Source: Corallococcus caeni
GTDB lineage: Bacteria > Myxococcota > Myxococcia > Myxococcales > Myxococcaceae
DNA length: 64,000 bases
Direction of reading: 5' to 3'
Assembly: GCF_036245865.1 (NCBI RefSeq)
Contig: NZ_BTTW01000002.1
Span: 1-64,000, forward strand
Positions 60,099 to 64,000 of this stretch are shown piece by piece. The notes under the pieces were generated by a model. It saw only the letters and a list, made by a program, of their open reading frames with translations, had not been told where the DNA came from and did not search any database. The first letter of the stretch is position 1; each line of letters starts with the position of its first letter. The position numbers and the translations under genes were made by a program.

Positions 60099-61094
60099 TC
60101 AGAGCGGCGGCAGCTTCTCCAGCAATCCGGAGCGTGACAGCCACAGCATCAGCGCGAAGCTGATGGTGTTGAAGGCCGTGTGGGCGACGATGAGCGGCAG
60201 CAGCCGTCCCCGGTACCAGAGGACGAAGCCGAACCAGGCGCCCATCACGAACGTTTGGAAGACGGCCAGCGTGCCCTCGTAGAAGTGCCCCACGGAGAAG
60301 AGCGCCGCGGCCCCCAGGATGGCCGGCACCCAGCCGCCCAGCACCACCCTCAGGCGGGGCACCAGGAAGCCTCGGAAGACGAACTCCTCGAAGCCCGTCA
60401 CCACCACCATGATGGCCGCGAACGCCGGCACGCCCAGCCCCGTGCCCAGCAGCGCCGCCGCCACGCCCTTGCGCGCCTCCAGCTCCTGGCCCGCCAGCTT
60501 CAGCGCCACCGCGACCGCCGCCAGCGGCACCGACGCCGCCAGGTGCACCACGTACGTGCCCACCAGCACCGCCACTCCCAGCAGCAGCTCGCGCGCCCAG
60601 CCCTCGCGCACCAGCCCCACCTGTGCGGGCCCCTGACCGTCGCGCCACAACAGCACCGCCACCAGCAGGCACATGCCCAGCGCCCGGACGACCAGCGGCG
60701 CCATGGACAGCGAGAAGCCCTTCTCCGCCTCCGCCGCGTCCGACGCCACCCACGCACCCGCGCCCGCGCCGCCCAGCGCCACCACCAGGCCCAGCACGCC
60801 CCACCAGGCGCCGCGCCGCGAGGACTCCCAGGGACGCAGGAGCATCAGTCCCCACGCCAGCAGCGCCAGCTCCACCGCGACGGCGGCGCCCTTGCCCAGC
60901 CGCGCCACCGACGACGGCCCCAGCACCGCGAAGAACACGAACGCCGCTTCCGCCAGCGCCTGGCGCTTCGACGGGGCCTTCTCCAGCAGGACGGCGACAT
61001 CTCCACGAAGCACCACGGGCACTTCCTTCCGGCGCCACGGGGCAGGGACCCGTGGGGTTCCCGGACACGCTAACGGCTTCGCCCCGCCGCTCAC
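60099..61094 (-). CDS. CPBP family intramembrane metalloprotease
   Basis: 331 residues with about eight membrane helices. Three motifs of the CPBP/Abi family are present: EEFVFRGFL (about 227-235), FSVGHFYEG and HTAFNTISF. They form a metal-dependent intramembrane protease used in prenylated-protein processing or bacteriocin self-immunity. A GTG start at 61094 has GGAGG six nt upstream. It converges on hipA, ending 1 nt away. Confidence 0.9.
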   Translation of the reverse strand: MSGGAKPLACPGTPRVPAPWRRKEVPVVLRGDVAVLLEKAPSKRQALAEAAFVFFAVLGPSSVARLGKGAAVAVELALLAWGLMLLRPWESSRRGAWWGVLGLVVALGGAGAGAWVASDAAEAEKGFSLSMAPLVVRALGMCLLVAVLLWRDGQGPAQVGLVREGWARELLLGVAVLVGTYVVHLAASVPLAAVAVALKLAGQELEARKGVAAALLGTGLGVPAFAAIMVVVTGFEEFVFRGFLVPRLRVVLGGWVPAILGAAALFSVGHFYEGTLAVFQTFVMGAWFGFVLWYRGRLLPLIVAHTAFNTISFALMLWLSRSGLLEKLPPL

Positions 61095-61126
61095 GGGTTT
61101 TCCTCCGCGCGACGCCCGGTTCAGGA

Positions 61127-61155
61127 CGGGAGGGCTTTCTTCCGGGCCCCTCCCG
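61127..61155 (-). terminator. hairpin after the M23 peptidase gene
   Basis: An 8-bp stem (cgggaggg / ccctcccg) with a 13-nt loop lies 19 bp after the stop of the M23 gene. It lacks a T-tract and is only a weak candidate. Confidence 0.4.
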
Positions 61156-61173
61156 CCCCGTCACACATGCGAC

Positions 61174-61818
61174 CTACTGGCAGGTGATGCCGGGGAGCCC
61201 CCGGTACGCGCCCTGCGCCGTCCACCGCGTGTAGGGCGTGCCGCAGGAGCCCGCGTAGGGGTCATCCGTGCCGTAGCCCGGCACCCAGTACTCGAAGTGC
61301 AGGTGCGGTCCCGTGGACGCGCCGGACGAACCCACGCGAGCAATCCAGTTGCCGCAGGCGAGCGTCGTCCCCCGGGCGAACTGCTGCGTGTAGGCCTTCA
61401 GGTGCCAGTACCAGGTCTGCGTGTTGTCCGGGTGCCGCATGATGATGTAGTTCGCCGTGTAGAGGCCGCACGCGGCATAGGGATTGGCCTGGTCCCAGTA
61501 GTTGCACCGGTCGTAGTACCCATCCACCGACGCCTCGACGTAGCCCCGGGCGGCGTTCATCGCCCAGACGCCGTAGTCCATCTTGGAGAACCCGCCCACC
61601 AGCGCGTAGTCCGTGCCCGTGTGCCCGCTGTAGCGCACGCCGCCGCAGGCGTAGTCGCGGCCGCCGTAGTCCTTGTACGCGCTTACCGTGCAGCCGCCGT
61701 TGCCGCACTGGTCCGCGAGCTGCGACGCGGGGAAGCGGAACATCGTCTGCGCGGAGGAGACCGCCGGGAGCGCGAGCAGCGCGAACGTCACCAGGAGCCG
61801 CTGAAGGGTCGAGCGCAT
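61174..61818 (-). CDS. secreted M23 (LytM-type) peptidase
   Basis: 214 residues. A signal peptide (about 1-23, ending VSSAQ) is followed by the metallopeptidase with HTGTDYALVGG (His/Asp zinc ligands) and HLHFEYW (catalytic/zinc His pair). Two Cys pairs may form disulfides. It cleaves peptidoglycan cross-bridges or acts on other cells' walls, as predatory bacteria do. ATG 61818 overlaps the stop of the upstream TolB-like gene (ATGA), so the two are coexpressed. Confidence 0.93.
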   Translation of the reverse strand: MRSTLQRLLVTFALLALPAVSSAQTMFRFPASQLADQCGNGGCTVSAYKDYGGRDYACGGVRYSGHTGTDYALVGGFSKMDYGVWAMNAARGYVEASVDGYYDRCNYWDQANPYAACGLYTANYIIMRHPDNTQTWYWHLKAYTQQFARGTTLACGNWIARVGSSGASTGPHLHFEYWVPGYGTDDPYAGSCGTPYTRWTAQGAYRGLPGITCQ

Positions 61819-62684
61819 CACTTCGCACCTCCCACGTCCGCGGCCGCGTGGCCGGTGCGCACGTTGAGCGTCCAGAAAACGCCGCCGCCCGCGTTGTAGC
61901 GGAGCACGTCGTCGCTCAACCATTCCATGTGGTGGCTGGAGACGGGCGGGGGCACGAACTCCTTCGGCGGGCCGCCGAACAACATCCAGTTCTCCAGGCC
62001 CACGTTGGTGAGCTGTCTGGCTTCTCCGCCCTCCACCGTCGTGACGAAGAACGACGCCACGCTCGTCCGGCCCGACACGAACACCACCGTCCTGCCGTCC
62101 GGGGAGATGCTCGGCGTCGCGTCCACGCCCGGGCCGTCCGCCAGCACCTTCACGCGCCCCTTCAGGTCGATGATGCCCACCGCCGTCTCATGCGGCCCCG
62201 GGACCCCCGTCTTCAGCGTGGCCACCAGCGCGTCGCCCTTCGCCGTGGGGAACAGGTCGCCGCCCACCTGCTCGGCGAGCAGCCGCTCCTGCCCGTTCGC
62301 GTCGCGCAGCCGCAGCGTGCCCGCGCCGTCCAGCAGCGCCACGTCCTGCCCCACGATGCGCGCCTCGCGGTACTTGAACTCCGGGGCCACCACGCGGACC
62401 GCGCCCGTGTCCTCGGCGTACCGGACGATGGCCAGCAGCGGCAGGTCATCCGTGCCCAGCGGCTCCACGGGGACCTCCGCGACCACGCCCGCCAGCATCT
62501 CCCGGCCCTGGCCGAAGAGCTGGACGAAGCGCGCCCTGGGCCCGAAGGCCTTCTCCACTGCGGGCACCAGGCTCTCGCGCGCCTTCGTCACGCGGCGCAG
62601 GTCCGCCGGGTTCGGAGGCGCTTCCGCGAAGGCGGGGCTGCCCACCAGCGTCATCACGGTGAGTACGAGGTATCGATTTTTCAT
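61818..62684 (-). CDS. secreted TolB-like beta-propeller protein
   Basis: 288 residues. Signal peptide at 1-20 (ending SPAFAEA). The mature part has WD40-like PD40 blades, seen in ATPSISPDGRTVVFVSGRTS and VGGDLFPTAKGDALVATLKT. AGGAG lies 5 nt before ATG 62684. It is translationally coupled to the M23 peptidase gene, so it may chaperone or target the peptidase. No enzyme motif was seen. Confidence 0.85.
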   Translation of the reverse strand: MKNRYLVLTVMTLVGSPAFAEAPPNPADLRRVTKARESLVPAVEKAFGPRARFVQLFGQGREMLAGVVAEVPVEPLGTDDLPLLAIVRYAEDTGAVRVVAPEFKYREARIVGQDVALLDGAGTLRLRDANGQERLLAEQVGGDLFPTAKGDALVATLKTGVPGPHETAVGIIDLKGRVKVLADGPGVDATPSISPDGRTVVFVSGRTSVASFFVTTVEGGEARQLTNVGLENWMLFGGPPKEFVPPPVSSHHMEWLSDDVLRYNAGGGVFWTLNVRTGHAAADVGGAK

Positions 62685-62844
62685 TTCACTCCTGGGGATG
62701 GTGAGCCCGCGACGGGAGCGCGGTGACAAGGTTCTCTCGATGTCTGGGATTGAGTTGCTTTTAAACTGGTTATTCAGGAATAGATGGAAAATTGAAGAAT
62801 TGATGCAAGGGCGCGGCCGGGCCCGACGTGTTACGAGCCTCCGC
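62685..62844. other. AT-rich divergent promoter region
   Basis: The 160-bp gap between the TolB-like/M23 operon and hflX has a markedly AT-rich stretch (about 62750-62805, with gctttt, ttattca, gaattgat). This contrasts with the GC-rich surroundings and is a likely promoter area for both directions. No clean sigma-70 box pair could be fixed. Confidence 0.45.
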
Positions 62845-64000
62845 ATGGCGAAAACCCTTCCCGACCGTCCGCGCGCGATCCTCGTCGGTGTCCAGCTCCC
62901 CGGTGTCACGGACGAGGCGCATGCCGCGGACCTCGCGGAGCTGAAGCGGCTGGTGCACACGCTGGGCTTCGACGCGGTGGGGACCCTGTCCCAGCGCAGG
63001 CAGCGCTTGGCCAACGGCACGGTGCTCGGCTCCGGGAAGCTCAAGGAGCTGGCCGCGCTCACCGGCGGCTCCGGCGTCATCCCGTCCGGCGCGCAGGGCA
63101 GGGCGTCCAAGGCGCGCGAGAAGTGGGAGGCCGAAGCCGGCGCGGATCCAGAAGGCGCGGACGCCCCCGGCGATCCGGGCGTGGACGCCGAGGCACCGCC
63201 CGACGAGGACGACGACGCCACGGACCTGGACCTGGAGGCCACCGCCATCGAGCCAGGCCCGAAGCCCACGGTGGTGGTCGTGGACCACGAGCTGTCCCCC
63301 AGCCAGCTGCGCAACCTGGAGCGGGCCACCGGCGCGCAGGTGCTGGACCGCGCGGGCGTCATCGTGGACATCTTCCACCGGCACGCGAAGAGCCACGAGG
63401 CGCGCATGCAGGTGGAGATCGCCCGGCTCAACTACCTGGCCCCGCGCCTGCGCGAATCCTCCGGAGGCAGCGAGCGCCAGCAGGGCCGCGGCTCGGGTGA
63501 CTCCGCGGTGGAGCTGGACCGCCGGAAGATCCGCGACCGCCTGGCGGAGCTGCGCGAGGGCCTGGCGGCCATCCAGAAGGACCAGGACCAGCGCCGGTAT
63601 GCACGGCGCGACCAGCTGCGCGTGGCGCTGGTGGGCTACACGAACGCGGGCAAGTCGTCGCTGATGCGGGCGCTGACGGGCAGCGCGGTGCTGGTGGCGG
63701 ATCAGCTCTTCGCCACGCTGGACACGACGGTGCGCGCGATGCAGCCGGAGACCCGGCCGCGCATCCTCGTCTCCGACACGGTGGGCTTCATCCAGAAGCT
63801 GCCGCACGACCTGGTGGCGTCGTTCCGCTCCACGCTGGACGAGGCGCTGGAGGCGTCGCTGCTGCTCTACGTGGTGGACGCGTCCGACCCCACCTGGGCC
63901 GCGCAGCTGGAGGTCACCCGCACGGTGCTCCGCGAGATTGGTGCGGAGGTCGTCCCGAGCAAGCTGCTCTTCAACAAGGTGGACCGCCTGGACGCGGCGG
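62845..64000 (+). CDS. hflX: GTPase HflX (partial, cut by window end)
   Basis: At least 385 residues are visible. The N-terminal domain holds RAILVGVQLPG and GTLSQRRQRLANGTVLGSGK, and HxxD-like blocks VVDHELSPSQLRNLERATG and VLDRAGVIVDIFHRHAKSHE typical of HflX. The G domain has G1 GYTNAGKSS, G3 DTVGFIQKLP and G4 NKVD (near the end). An acidic low-complexity insert (about residues 95-135, with DEDDDATDLDLE) splits the N-terminal domain. HflX binds the 50S subunit and splits stalled ribosomes. The 3' end is outside the window. ATG 62845 is the first start. Confidence 0.92.
   Translation, partial: MAKTLPDRPRAILVGVQLPGVTDEAHAADLAELKRLVHTLGFDAVGTLSQRRQRLANGTVLGSGKLKELAALTGGSGVIPSGAQGRASKAREKWEAEAGADPEGADAPGDPGVDAEAPPDEDDDATDLDLEATAIEPGPKPTVVVVDHELSPSQLRNLERATGAQVLDRAGVIVDIFHRHAKSHEARMQVEIARLNYLAPRLRESSGGSERQQGRGSGDSAVELDRRKIRDRLAELREGLAAIQKDQDQRRYARRDQLRVALVGYTNAGKSSLMRALTGSAVLVADQLFATLDTTVRAMQPETRPRILVSDTVGFIQKLPHDLVASFRSTLDEALEASLLLYVVDASDPTWAAQLEVTRTVLREIGAEVVPSKLLFNKVDRLDAA

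Overview
The window is about 70% GC with almost no non-coding space, and reads as a delta-proteobacterial (Myxococcota) chromosome, most probably a Myxococcaceae member such as Corallococcus or Myxococcus. This is an inference from very high GC, a retron of the Mx162/Sa163 kind, long WD40/HEAT proteins, many lipoproteins and stand-alone histidine kinases. No plasmid, phage or insertion-sequence hallmark was seen.

Layout. 1-300: 5S rRNA and its terminator, the tail of an rRNA operon. 0.4-9.5 kb: housekeeping and resistance genes (apolipoprotein N-acyltransferase, DUF3606 protein, methyltransferase, TetR plus Bcr/CflA efflux pump, GMC oxidoreductase, alpha/beta hydrolase). 9.5-22.4 kb, minus strand: a retron (reverse transcriptase plus recognisable msr-msd with a1/a2 repeats) preceded by three tightly packed genes: a winged-helix SWIM zinc-finger protein, a 2176-residue WD40+HEAT/ARM protein and a 910-residue helical-repeat protein. 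Upstream of these lies a 1117-residue chain of carboxypeptidase-regulatory-like domains.

25.9-26.3 kb: a gene-free gap with a strong plus-strand terminator that no annotated gene uses, a candidate small RNA. 26.3-30.7 kb: YhaO/YhaN-like nuclease-ATPase pair. 31-41 kb: outer-membrane barrel, Gly-rich lipoprotein, histidine kinase coupled to a methyltransferase, ferritin-like protein, RHH/GNAT toxin-antitoxin pair, methyltransferase, hydrolase, molybdopterin oxidoreductase plus cytochrome b. 41-52 kb: large beta-helix lipoprotein, MecA-like penicillin-binding protein, Mg2+ P-type ATPase, beta-lactamase-fold serine hydrolase with a TPR tail, glutathione transferase, GAF histidine kinase.

52.6-57.5 kb: an ECF-like sigma factor, a membrane partner, a secreted protein and a periplasmic TPR-CHAT protease, apparently one operon. 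57.6-64 kb: a MlaF-like ABC ATPase with changed catalytic residues, a HipBA module with a perfect inverted-repeat operator, a CPBP protease, an M23 peptidase with a TolB-like partner, and the start of hflX, cut by the window end.

The most interesting system is the retron island (9468-22441). The RT, WH-SWIM and ARM/HEAT proteins match what I recall as the type XIII retron class (anti-phage defence candidates), here with a fourth tightly linked gene. The CHAT operon and the orphan terminator region come next.
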